From NCBI RefSeq assembly GCF_003387475.1, contig NZ_QUNO01000018.1, positions 1 to 64,000 of the forward strand: 64,000 nucleotides of DNA, given 5' to 3'. The DNA comes from Kutzneria buriramensis (GTDB lineage Bacteria; Actinomycetota; Actinomycetes; Mycobacteriales; Pseudonocardiaceae). This document shows, one piece after another, positions 17,043-24,075 of the stretch (its first letter is position 1; the number at the start of each line of letters is the position of its first letter). The notes under the pieces were generated by a model. That model did no database searches and was not told the origin of the DNA. It was given only the letters and a program-made list of their open reading frames with translations. Made by a program: the position numbers and the translations under genes.

Positions 17043-18165
17043 CCACGGTCCGGGCGCTGGCGAGCATGTCGAAGGCGTGGTGGGCGTAGGGGAGCTCGGC
17101 GTAGCCGACGGGCGCGCCGACTTCCCTGGCCCGGAAGGCGAACTCCCGCGCCTGGTTGACGGAGACGATCTCGTCGCGGTCGCCGTGCAGGACCAGCAGC
17201 GGCGGCGAGTCCGGGCCGAGCCGGTGGATCGGGGACGCCGCGCGGAGGTCCGCCTCGTCGTCGATCATCACGCGGCGGATGTGGTCGCGCAGGGCGGTGC
17301 TGCCGTCGTCGTTGAGCGCGGCCAGGTCGTAGACCCCGTACAGCAGCGCGCCGGCCTGGATCGACGTGTCGGCGTCCTCGAAGTCGGGCTGGAACGCGGG
17401 GTCGTTGCCGGTCAGGGCGGCCAGACCGGCAAGGTGCCCGCCGGCCGAGCCGCCGGTGATCGCGATGAACGACGGGTCGCCGCCGTACCGCTCGATGTTC
17501 GCGCGCACCCAGGCGATCGCCCGCTTCACGTCCACGATCTGCGCCGGCCAGCGGTTCTTCGGGCCGAGCCGGTAGTCGATCGCCACACACACCCAGCCCT
17601 GGTCGGCGAGGTGCGCGAGCAGCGGCAGGTTCTGCTGCCGGCGGTCGCCGCCGGTCCAGGAGCCGCCGTGCACCTGTACCAGCACCGGCGCGCCGGTGAC
17701 GCCCGCCTTCCGCCACACGTCGAGCCGCTGGCCGTCGGTGTACTCGACGCCGTCGGCGGCGATGAACTCCGCGCGCCGGAACCGTCCCGGCAGCGCCGGC
17801 TTCGGGGCCCACAGCTGCACCGCGCCGCGGCCCAGCGCCTCGTCCACCGCGCCCTGGAGCTGCCGGATCGAGTCGTTCGCGGGCTTCTGCAACGCGGCGG
17901 TGGCCACCGCCGCGCCCGCCGACAACGCCAGCGCCGCCGCCCCGACCTTGCTCCGGCCCGCGCCCAACGCCGCCGCCACGCCGGTCGCCGCCAGCTGGGC
18001 CGTAGCCGTCGGCACCGGCAGCTCCGTGCCGAGGATGCCGCCGGCCATGCCCACCAGATGCCACGGATAGTGCCGCCACGGCGCCCGCCGCGCGATCACG
18101 TTCAACGCCACTCCGCCGACGCCCGCGGCCACCGCCAGGGCTGTTCCCGTCCTGCTCACGATCAC
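16987..18165 (-). CDS. Alpha/beta hydrolase, hormone-sensitive-lipase/esterase type, membrane-anchored
   Basis: 392 aa from GTG 18165 (an in-frame GTG at 18159 is an alternative). Residues ~1-90 contain hydrophobic stretches that may anchor the protein in the membrane. The catalytic half has the oxyanion motif 'VQVHGGSWTGGDRRQQN', the nucleophile elbow 'ITGGSAGGHLAGLAAL', Asp in 'VLHGDRDEIVSV' and His in 'LPYAHHAFDML'. This is a carboxylesterase/lipase of the HSL-like class acting on short acyl esters; the natural substrate is unknown. Confidence 0.88.
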   Translation of the reverse strand: MIVSRTGTALAVAAGVGGVALNVIARRAPWRHYPWHLVGMAGGILGTELPVPTATAQLAATGVAAALGAGRSKVGAAALALSAGAAVATAALQKPANDSIRQLQGAVDEALGRGAVQLWAPKPALPGRFRRAEFIAADGVEYTDGQRLDVWRKAGVTGAPVLVQVHGGSWTGGDRRQQNLPLLAHLADQGWVCVAIDYRLGPKNRWPAQIVDVKRAIAWVRANIERYGGDPSFIAITGGSAGGHLAGLAALTGNDPAFQPDFEDADTSIQAGALLYGVYDLAALNDDGSTALRDHIRRVMIDDEADLRAASPIHRLGPDSPPLLVLHGDRDEIVSVNQAREFAFRAREVGAPVGYAELPYAHHAFDMLASARTVATAHAVEEFLSYLAKRRG

Positions 18166-18226
18166 TCAACGTACGGGAGGCTGCTACTGAGGAGTGAAAC
18201 CCGTCACACAACCGCAGATGCGGATC

Positions 18227-18232
18227 TATTCT
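18227..18232 (+). promoter_or_regulatory. -10 box of a probable leaderless promoter
   Basis: TATTCT is followed by 7 nt and the GTG start at 18240, leaving no room for a Shine-Dalgarno. Confidence 0.45.
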
Positions 18233-18239
18233 GACGGTT

Positions 18240-18683
18240 GTGACGCCGCTGCGGACCGATGAGCTGGTCATCACCGGCGAGGTCGCCACGCCGGGCACGG
18301 TGTGGTGCACCTCGGCGCTGCACGCCCGCGCCTGCCGGCCGCTGACCATCGACTACGTCACCCGCCGCCGCAGCGAGCGGCACGAGGTCCGCGGCGTCGC
18401 CCTCTACGACGCGCTGGCCGCCGCCGGCCTCGCCCTGGATCCCGCCCGCAAGATGGATCACCTCAGCCTGGCCGTGCTGGCCGAGGGGGCCGACGGCTAC
18501 GCCGTGCTGGTGTCCTACGCCGAGATGCACCCCGAGTTCGGCGACTGTGGGGCCCTGCTTGCGACCTGGCACAACGGCTCGCTGCTGCCCCGGCCGACGC
18601 TGGTGATGCCGGCGGACCGGCGGGCGAGTCGCTTCGTCCGCCAGGTCCACCGGCTGCACGTGGTCCACCCGTTGGCGGCCTGA
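18240..18683 (+). CDS. Molybdopterin-dependent oxidoreductase-fold protein (short)
   Basis: 147 aa from GTG 18240. The sequence follows the sulfite-oxidase-like Mo-binding fold found in short actinobacterial proteins: 'LVITGEVATPGTV', 'LTIDYVTRRRSERHEVRGVALYDALAAAGL', 'DGYAVLVSYAEMHPEFG', and the ending 'LVMPADRRASRFVRQVHRLHVV', corresponding to the 'xPxDxxxgRxVrxvxxL' tail. It is much shorter than real sulfite oxidases and has no signal peptide, so catalytic activity is uncertain. It is monocistronic and ends in a strong terminator. Confidence 0.7.
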   Translation: MTPLRTDELVITGEVATPGTVWCTSALHARACRPLTIDYVTRRRSERHEVRGVALYDALAAAGLALDPARKMDHLSLAVLAEGADGYAVLVSYAEMHPEFGDCGALLATWHNGSLLPRPTLVMPADRRASRFVRQVHRLHVVHPLAA

Positions 18684-18687
18684 CGCA

Positions 18688-18734
18688 GGGAAGGACGCCT
18701 TACCTGCGTTGAGCGAGGGTAAGGCGTCCTTCCC
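18688..18734. terminator. Bidirectional terminator, 17-bp perfect stem
   Basis: GGGAAGGACGCCTTACC (18688-18704) pairs perfectly with GGTAAGGCGTCCTTCCC (18718-18734) across a 13-nt loop. It lies between two convergent genes. Confidence 0.85.
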
Positions 18735-18751
18735 CGCATGAACTGGATCGG

Positions 18752-20155
18752 TCAGGAGGCCGTCAGCGCGGTGTCGTCCAGGGCGAACGACGTCTGCTTG
18801 GTGTAGTCCTCGCTGCCGGTGAACTTCACCGTCACCGACTGCCCCGCGTACGCCGAGAGGTCCACGCTGTGCTGCTGGTACCCCGACGCCGCGTCCAGGT
18901 TGGAGAAGCTGGCGACGGTGCTGGAGCCGACCGCCACGGTGAACGTGTCGTACTTGCTGGTGGTGGTCGTCTCGGCGGTGTCGACGTGCAGCCAGAAGCT
19001 CAGGCTGGCCGAACACCCGGCGGGAATCGTCACGGTCTGCGACTCGGTGTTGGTGGTCGTCGTGCCGGTGCCGTCGAACAGGGCGTCGGCCGACCCGGTG
19101 TGCGGGGCCTCGACCGAGCCGATACCGGCGTTGCCGCTCCACGACGTGGTGCCGCTCTCGAAGCCGGGGTTGGCCAGCAGCTGCCCGGGCGTGGTGCAGT
19201 TCCCGCCGCCACCGCCGCCGGTGCTGGACGCCTGCGCCAGCCACGCGGTCGCGTTCAGGCCGAGCGCGGCGTTGTCGGCGGTCGGGTCGGTCCAGCCGTT
19301 GTACAGCGTCTTGCCCGACTCGCCGGTGCCGTCGTCGATGGTGGAGCTGTCGCCCCAGATCGCGACCCGGCCCTTGCCGAACGTGCTCGTCACGAAGAAG
19401 GCGTTGGTGGTGCCCGGCGACGAGGTGCTCAGGTACAGCAGGCCCTTGACGTCGGGGTTGTCGGCCGGCTTGAGCGTGAACGTGGTGCCGTTGGCGATCA
19501 GGCTGTGCTTCACGGTGCCGAACGAGCCGCCCAGCACCGGGTTCGTCGAGTCGCTGATCGCGACCGGGTGGTCGGAGGTGATGTTCTTCAGGTCCACCGA
19601 GAAGCCGAACGGGTCGGAGTTGTCGACGCCGTTGCTGGTCATGATGTCGTTGATGATCTTCGGCGAGTCCCAGCCGTCGTTGTTGCGGTCGCTGCCGGTG
19701 TGGTCGGACACCAGGAACAGCCCGCCGCCGTTCTGCACGAAGGTCAGCAGCGCCGTCTTCTCCGCGCTGGACAGCCGGATGTTGGGCTCGGGCAGCACGA
19801 ACTCGTCGAAGTTCTTCAGGTCCAGGGCGTTGGACGTGCCGTACGTGATCGTGCTGCCGGCGGGCAGCGTGTCCAGCGTGTACTGGCCGGTCTTCTGCAA
19901 CGCGACGCCCCACGAGGAGATCGCGCCGGTCCAGTCCTTGTCGCTGGTGGGCGAGGGGTTCTGCTTGAGCGGGTCCGGCTGGCTGGTGCTGATGATCCAG
20001 TCGGCGTTGCCGGCCGTCTCGGCCTTGCTGGCGTCGAACAGCACACGATGCGTGGTAGCCATGGGGGTGGTAGCTGTGTGCGCGGTGGCGGCCAGCCCGG
20101 GTAAGAGGGCCGCGGTCAGCGCGGCGGCGAGCGCCGCGCCCGTGATCGGACGCAT
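18752..20155 (-). CDS. Secreted protein: DUF4350-like N-terminal domain plus carbohydrate-binding-like C-terminus
   Basis: 467 aa. Signal peptide 'ALAAALTAALLPGLAATAHT'. Residues ~35-310 read like a glutamine-amidotransferase-like Rossmann domain ('HRVLFDASKAETAGNADWIIS', 'FDEFVLPEPNIRLSSAEKTALLTFVQNGGGLFLVSDHTGSDRNNDGWDS'), as in DUF4350 or ThuA-like proteins. After a Gly-rich linker (~315-322), residues ~325-467 form a galactose-binding-like beta-sandwich ('LLANPGFESGTTSWSG', 'SASLSFWLHVDTAET', 'TVKFTGSEDYTKQTSFALDD'). It probably binds or acts on an extracellular polysaccharide or other polymer; no catalytic residues are identified. Confidence 0.75.
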   Translation of the reverse strand: MRPITGAALAAALTAALLPGLAATAHTATTPMATTHRVLFDASKAETAGNADWIISTSQPDPLKQNPSPTSDKDWTGAISSWGVALQKTGQYTLDTLPAGSTITYGTSNALDLKNFDEFVLPEPNIRLSSAEKTALLTFVQNGGGLFLVSDHTGSDRNNDGWDSPKIINDIMTSNGVDNSDPFGFSVDLKNITSDHPVAISDSTNPVLGGSFGTVKHSLIANGTTFTLKPADNPDVKGLLYLSTSSPGTTNAFFVTSTFGKGRVAIWGDSSTIDDGTGESGKTLYNGWTDPTADNAALGLNATAWLAQASSTGGGGGGNCTTPGQLLANPGFESGTTSWSGNAGIGSVEAPHTGSADALFDGTGTTTTNTESQTVTIPAGCSASLSFWLHVDTAETTTTSKYDTFTVAVGSSTVASFSNLDAASGYQQHSVDLSAYAGQSVTVKFTGSEDYTKQTSFALDDTALTAS

Positions 20156-20284
20156 GGTGTGCGTACCTCCGGTGCAGGGGACGGGGGATGCCGGTGAAGG
20201 ATCTCCCGCCGCGGCAGCGGGATCAACGATTCAATCTTCACTTCACCGAGACGTCATCCGTTCGTCCGGATAGCCTCATGGCCT

Positions 20285-20941
20285 GTGGACGCGGTGGTTT
20301 TCGATCTTGACGGCGTGCTGGTCGACTCCGAGCAGACCTGGGACGAGGTGCGCCGGGCGGTGACGGCCGAGCACGGCGGCACCTGGGACGGCGAGCGGAC
20401 GACCCGGGCGCTGATGGGCATGAGCACGCCGGAATGGGCGGCGTACCTGGCGACCGAGCGGGGCGTTCGACTGCCGCCCGACGCGATCGCCGAGCTGGTG
20501 GTCGACGGCATGGTCCGTCGCTACGCCGAGGGGCCGCCGCTGCTGCCGGACGCCGTCGAGGCCGTGCGGGCGGCGGCGCGGCGCTGTCCGGTGGCGATCG
20601 CGAGTTCCTCACCTCCGGCGTTGATCGCCGAGGTGCTGCGGGTGACCGGCCTCGACGACGTCGTGAAGGTGGCGCTGTCCAGCGAGCTCACCGGCGCGGG
20701 CAAGCCGGCCCCGGACGTGTACCTGGCCGCCGCCAAGGCATTGGGTGCAGATCCGGCTGCCTGTGTTGCCGTAGAGGATTCGACCAATGGCATCAAGGCT
20801 GCGCTGAACGCCGGCATGATAGTGGTGGCGGTGCCCAACGCGCACTTCCCGCCCGATCCGCAGGTTGTGGCGCAGGCGGCCACGGTGATCAGCGGCGTCG
20901 GGCAGCTGTCGACGTTCCTTGACGGATTGTCACGTCCATGA
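20285..20941 (+). CDS. HAD-IA phosphatase, beta-phosphoglucomutase-like
   Basis: 218 aa from GTG 20285, with TAGCCT 8 nt upstream (probable leaderless promoter). HAD motif I is 'VVFDLDGVLVDSE', motif II 'IASSSPPAL', motif III Lys in 'GAGKPAPDVYLAAAKALG', motif IV 'CVAVEDSTNGIKAALNAGM'. An alpha-helical cap lies between motifs I and II. It hydrolyses a phosphosugar or similar phosphoester in the cytoplasm; it could also be a phosphomutase. Confidence 0.92.
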   Translation: MDAVVFDLDGVLVDSEQTWDEVRRAVTAEHGGTWDGERTTRALMGMSTPEWAAYLATERGVRLPPDAIAELVVDGMVRRYAEGPPLLPDAVEAVRAAARRCPVAIASSSPPALIAEVLRVTGLDDVVKVALSSELTGAGKPAPDVYLAAAKALGADPAACVAVEDSTNGIKAALNAGMIVVAVPNAHFPPDPQVVAQAATVISGVGQLSTFLDGLSRP

Positions 20942-20969
20942 CAATCCCGCCATTGGACGATCCCGCGCC

Positions 20970-21728
20970 GTGACGGCGAACCCCTATCCTGGCCGCTTGC
21001 GGAAATTGACCCTGCGTGAACAAGCGATCATGGAGCTCGACCGGGTCGTCGCGTGGCTGGAGACCGGCGCCGTCGACGACACCCGGGTGTTCGGCACGAC
21101 CGACGAGCGCGACTGGATGCTGCGCATGTGCGCGGCGCTGCTCGCGCTGCTGGACGAGCACGAGGTCGACGAGTTCGGCCGCTGCACGAGGTGCCGCGAG
21201 CCGCGGTCGGGCCTGCGCAAAGCGCTGCCCGGCAGCCGGCGCGCGCCCACGTGTGCGGTCCTCGACGCCGTGCTCGCCGCGTTCGGCGACACCGTCGAGG
21301 CCGTGTGGAGCAGGGTGCTGGCCACGCTCGGCTCGGACATGACCGAGGACGAGGTGCGAGACTGGCTCGCGACCCCGCCGCCCGCGCCGGAACCGGCCAT
21401 GTCGCTGTTCAATGTGGACGTCATCGGCGGCTACGGCTTCGGCGCCGCCGAGTTCAACCTGGAGCAGGTCAAGTCGCTGCCGGAGGCGCCGGACGAGACC
21501 ACCGACCCGATCTCGGGCTGGTTCCGGCGGCCCTACATCCTCGACGACGAGCCGACCGAGCCGGGCACCGCGCTGCGCGTGGTCAACCATTACCGGCAGC
21601 AGGCCAAGGTGTGGCGGACCCCGGAGGAGCTGGCCGGCGAGTCGGAGACGGTGGTGCTGCCCCGCCTCGAGGTCGCCGACACCATCCCCATGTACCTGCC
21701 TTCGTTCGGGCCGGTCGTCCGTGCGTGA
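20970..21728 (+). CDS. Hypothetical actinobacterial protein with a CxxC motif
   Basis: 252 aa from GTG 20970. An alternative leaderless TTG at 20997 has TATCCT exactly 6 nt upstream, which would give 'LRKLTLREQAIMELDRVVAW'. The protein is soluble, with a helical N-terminal half 'ERDWMLRMCAALLALLDEHEVDEFGRCTRCREPRSG' containing CTRC, then a less ordered region ending 'VVLPRLEVADTIPMYLPSFGPVVRA'. It has no signal peptide and no family recognised. The TGA lies within the left arm of the following terminator hairpin. Confidence 0.7.
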   Translation: MTANPYPGRLRKLTLREQAIMELDRVVAWLETGAVDDTRVFGTTDERDWMLRMCAALLALLDEHEVDEFGRCTRCREPRSGLRKALPGSRRAPTCAVLDAVLAAFGDTVEAVWSRVLATLGSDMTEDEVRDWLATPPPAPEPAMSLFNVDVIGGYGFGAAEFNLEQVKSLPEAPDETTDPISGWFRRPYILDDEPTEPGTALRVVNHYRQQAKVWRTPEELAGESETVVLPRLEVADTIPMYLPSFGPVVRA

Positions 21729-21754
21729 AGGGCCCCTTCCGAGGGGCCCTTCAC
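21725..21754. terminator. Bidirectional terminator overlapping a stop codon
   Basis: GTGAAGGGCCCCT and AGGGGCCCTTCAC form a perfect 13-bp stem with a TCCG loop. The left arm contains the TGA of the upstream gene (21726-21728); the right arm ends 4 nt before the convergent zinc-ribbon gene's stop. Confidence 0.8.
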
Positions 21755-21758
21755 CACG

Positions 21759-22019
21759 TCAGGACGAGAACAGGAAGCGCCCGAAGCCGCCGCGGCGCTG
21801 GCGGCGGTCGCCCCAGCCGGGTCCGCCGTGGTGTCCGCCGTAGACGGGCGAGCCCTCGAACCGGTTCTGGGCGCTCCACTGGGCTTCGGCGCGGGTGAGC
21901 GCCTCCAGCTCGCCGTGGTCGAGGAAGATGCCACGGCAGGTGTCGCACTGGTCGACGTGCACGCCGTTGCGCTCGTAGCTGCGCATCGCGCCGGGGCACT
22001 TCGGGCAGGTCATCATCAT
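21759..22019 (-). CDS. TFIIB-type zinc-ribbon protein
   Basis: 86 aa from the ATG at 22019, with GAGGAG upstream; three successive ATGs are possible starts. The zinc ribbon is 'CPKCPGAMRSYERNGVHVDQCDTCRGIFLDHGELEAL', giving two CxxC pairs about 20 residues apart, the zf-TFIIB family pattern. The C-terminal half is Gly/Arg/His rich ('GGHHGGPGWGDRRQRRGGFGRF'). The role of these small cytoplasmic proteins is unknown. Confidence 0.88.
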   Translation of the reverse strand: MMMTCPKCPGAMRSYERNGVHVDQCDTCRGIFLDHGELEALTRAEAQWSAQNRFEGSPVYGGHHGGPGWGDRRQRRGGFGRFLFSS

Positions 22020-22029
22020 GGTGCTCTCC

Positions 22030-22803
22030 TCATTTCTGATCGATGCTGTCGATCATTCGGCGGCAGGCGGCGAGCGCCGCCAGGTCCACGTCGTCGAGCG
22101 GTCGGTCGGCCCCTGCCGCCGTAGCCGCGGCGTACACCGTGAAGGCGCGGGCGATGGGTTCGAGGGCGGGCCAGGGATCGCCGATCGCCGGCACGGCAGG
22201 GCCGTGCGCGGCGCGGTAGCCGGCGAGGAACCGCCGCCAGCCGTAGGCCGGCAGCGCCCCGATCGCGTAGCCTGCGGCGAGTCGGCCCAGGTCCCAGGCC
22301 GGGTCCCCGAGCCCGAGGTCGTCCACGTCGATCAGCAGCCAGTGGCCTTCGAACCGGACGAGCTGGCCGAGGTGCCAGTCGCCGTGCACCAGATGGAAGC
22401 CGGGCTCCAGCGGGCGAACCGTCGCCCATGCGTCAAGAATCGTTGTCGCATCGGGGTTTCCGTGCAGCCGCGTGACGGCGTCACGTAATCGGCGCGGGGT
22501 GCCGGCCGGCGGGATGGGGCCGAGCCGGGACGGGTCCACCCGGTGCAGCCGGGCCAGCAGTCGGCCGGCCTCGGCCCACGGCGCGGCCGACGGGTCGTCC
22601 CGCACGGGACTGCCCCGCGGCCACACGCTGACCCACCGGTCGCCGACCGCGATGGGCGCAGATTCCTTGGGAGGCAACAGGATTCCCCGCAGCACCGGGT
22701 GTGCGGCCAGACGCATCCGGTCGGCCAGGGCATGGCCGTCGGCGCCGTCGTGATGCGCCTTGACGATCTCGTCGGCGACGCCGACCACCGCTCCGGTGCC
22801 CAT
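22030..22803 (-). CDS. Aminoglycoside-phosphotransferase-family protein
   Basis: 257 aa from the ATG at 22803, supported by GGAGGTGGAG just upstream. The kinase-like catalytic loop is 'FHLVHGDWHLGQLVRF' and the metal-binding motif is 'WLLIDVDDLGLGDPAWDLGRLAAGYA', both diagnostic of the APH/choline-kinase fold. The N-terminal lobe is short. The substrate could be a small alcohol or amine; resistance activity should not be assumed. The zinc-ribbon gene follows 10 bp downstream on the same strand, so they are probably co-transcribed. Confidence 0.88.
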   Translation of the reverse strand: MGTGAVVGVADEIVKAHHDGADGHALADRMRLAAHPVLRGILLPPKESAPIAVGDRWVSVWPRGSPVRDDPSAAPWAEAGRLLARLHRVDPSRLGPIPPAGTPRRLRDAVTRLHGNPDATTILDAWATVRPLEPGFHLVHGDWHLGQLVRFEGHWLLIDVDDLGLGDPAWDLGRLAAGYAIGALPAYGWRRFLAGYRAAHGPAVPAIGDPWPALEPIARAFTVYAAATAAGADRPLDDVDLAALAACRRMIDSIDQK

Positions 22804-22819
22804 CGCTCCACCTCCGTTC

Positions 22820-22832
22820 ACCAACACTTGGT
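22820..22832. promoter_or_regulatory. Palindromic operator candidate upstream of the APH-like gene
   Basis: ACCAACACTTGGT has 5-bp arms ACCAA/TTGGT around a 3-nt centre, just before the Shine-Dalgarno of the APH-like gene. A regulator bound here would block that gene. The regulator is unknown. Confidence 0.35.
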
Positions 22833-22871
22833 AAACGGTCTGCAATGGAGCCTCGGTTCCCCGGGAACCTG

Positions 22872-23651
22872 TCAATGACCTGAGAAAGTCGCCTTGCCCG
22901 GGCCGTCGGTCAGGAAGGAGCGCACCGCGCCGCGCAGGTCCTCGGTGTCGAACAGCTCCGCCGCGACGGCCGTGACGTGCGCGTTCGCCTCGGCGACGCC
23001 GCCGTGCTCGAAGTGCCGCAGCACCTGCTTGGTCGCCGCGTGCGCCTTGGTCGGGCCGGCCGCCAGCCGCCGCGCGTAGGCCAGCGCGGCGTCGGCAAAG
23101 CCCTCGTCCGGCAGCACCTTGTTGACGACGTTCCACCGCTCCAGCGTCGCCGCGTCGTAGCGGTCGCCGGTCATCACGAACTCCTTGGCCCGGCCCACGC
23201 CCGCGCGGGCGGCCAGCCGCTGCGTGCCGCCCATCGTCGGCGTCAGGCCGATCACGTTCTCCACCAGCCCGAACTTCGCCCGCTCCGCCGCCAGCAGCAC
23301 ATCGCAGGCCACCGCGATCTCGAACGCCCAGGTCAGGCACAGGGCGTGCGCCGCGAACACGGTCGGCACCGGCAGCGCGGCGATCCGGTCGGGGATCGTC
23401 AGCATCTCGTCGAACAGCTCCTTGGCCGCGGCGGCCGAGGGCTGCGCGTCGAAAAGGGCAACGTCCACACCGCCGCTGACCACCCGGCCCTCGGCCCTGA
23501 TCAGCAGCGCCCGCGGCAGGTCCCGCTCCAGCCGGGCGATCGCCTCGGCGAGTTCGGCCTGCATGGCGGCGGTGTAGAGGTTCAACGGCGGCGCGTCCAT
23601 GGTCAGCACGGCCAGCCCGCCGTCCTCCCGCTCCAGTCGCAGCAGCTGCAC
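22872..23651 (-). CDS. Enoyl-CoA hydratase/isomerase family protein with atypical oxyanion loop
   Basis: 259 aa. The crotonase fold is evident: 'GLAVLTMDAPPLNLYTAAMQAEL', 'EGRVVSGGVDVALF', 'AFEIAVACDVLLAAERAKFGLVENVIGLTPTMGGTQRLAARAG'. The segment that usually reads 'GxxxGGG' before the active-site helix is here 'HALCLTWAFEI', lacking the glycines that form one side of the oxyanion hole, although 'MGGTQRL' and the Glu of 'LVENVIGL' are kept. Activity or substrate range may therefore differ from standard hydratases. It is oriented like the APH-like gene 69 bp downstream. Confidence 0.85.
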   Translation of the reverse strand: MQLLRLEREDGGLAVLTMDAPPLNLYTAAMQAELAEAIARLERDLPRALLIRAEGRVVSGGVDVALFDAQPSAAAAKELFDEMLTIPDRIAALPVPTVFAAHALCLTWAFEIAVACDVLLAAERAKFGLVENVIGLTPTMGGTQRLAARAGVGRAKEFVMTGDRYDAATLERWNVVNKVLPDEGFADAALAYARRLAAGPTKAHAATKQVLRHFEHGGVAEANAHVTAVAAELFDTEDLRGAVRSFLTDGPGKATFSGH

Positions 23652-23712
23652 GGCGGCCTCCCGGTCAAGGTGATCTTTGCTTTGCCCACCCTCTCACGGG
23701 GATGATTGCGGG

Positions 23713-24072
23713 GTGTCGGAGATCGCGTCGTGGAACGGCGAGCAGCCGCAGGTGAAGCTGCTCGATCCGGTGTTGTTCGGGCAGTTGGGCGCCGGCGAGG
23801 GCCGGTACACCGAGCTGCTGCTGGCCGAGTACGGCCGGGGGGACCAGATCATCGAGCGGCGCGAGGTGCCGCACGGAGTCCTGCACTTCATCCAGTTCGA
23901 GGAGCTACCGGGCCGCCCGGCGTGGACGACGCACCTGATCTTCGGCGGCGCGACCGAGCCACAGGTCCGGGAGTACCTGGTGTCGATCGGCCTGGGCTCG
24001 GTGGAGATCCACACCGTCTACGGCGCCACCGAGGAGATCGTCGAGGCTCCCGAAGAGGTCGACGAGCTCTGA
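23713..24072 (+). CDS. Hypothetical small soluble protein
   Basis: 119 aa from GTG 23713. The protein is acidic and soluble without recognisable domain: 'VSEIASWNGEQPQVKLLDPVLFGQLGAGEG', 'EVPHGVLHFIQFEELPGRPAWTTHLIFGGA', 'VYGATEEIVEAPEEVDEL'. Codon use is that of a real high-GC gene. It ends 3 nt from the convergent Hsp70 stop. Function is unknown. Confidence 0.65.
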   Translation: MSEIASWNGEQPQVKLLDPVLFGQLGAGEGRYTELLLAEYGRGDQIIERREVPHGVLHFIQFEELPGRPAWTTHLIFGGATEPQVREYLVSIGLGSVEIHTVYGATEEIVEAPEEVDEL

Positions 24073-24075
24073 GGC

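Noticed and set aside
22030-22803. Calling the APH-like gene an antibiotic-resistance gene
   Set aside because: Only the generic kinase-fold motifs are visible; the same fold serves many small-molecule kinases, and no resistance context is present.
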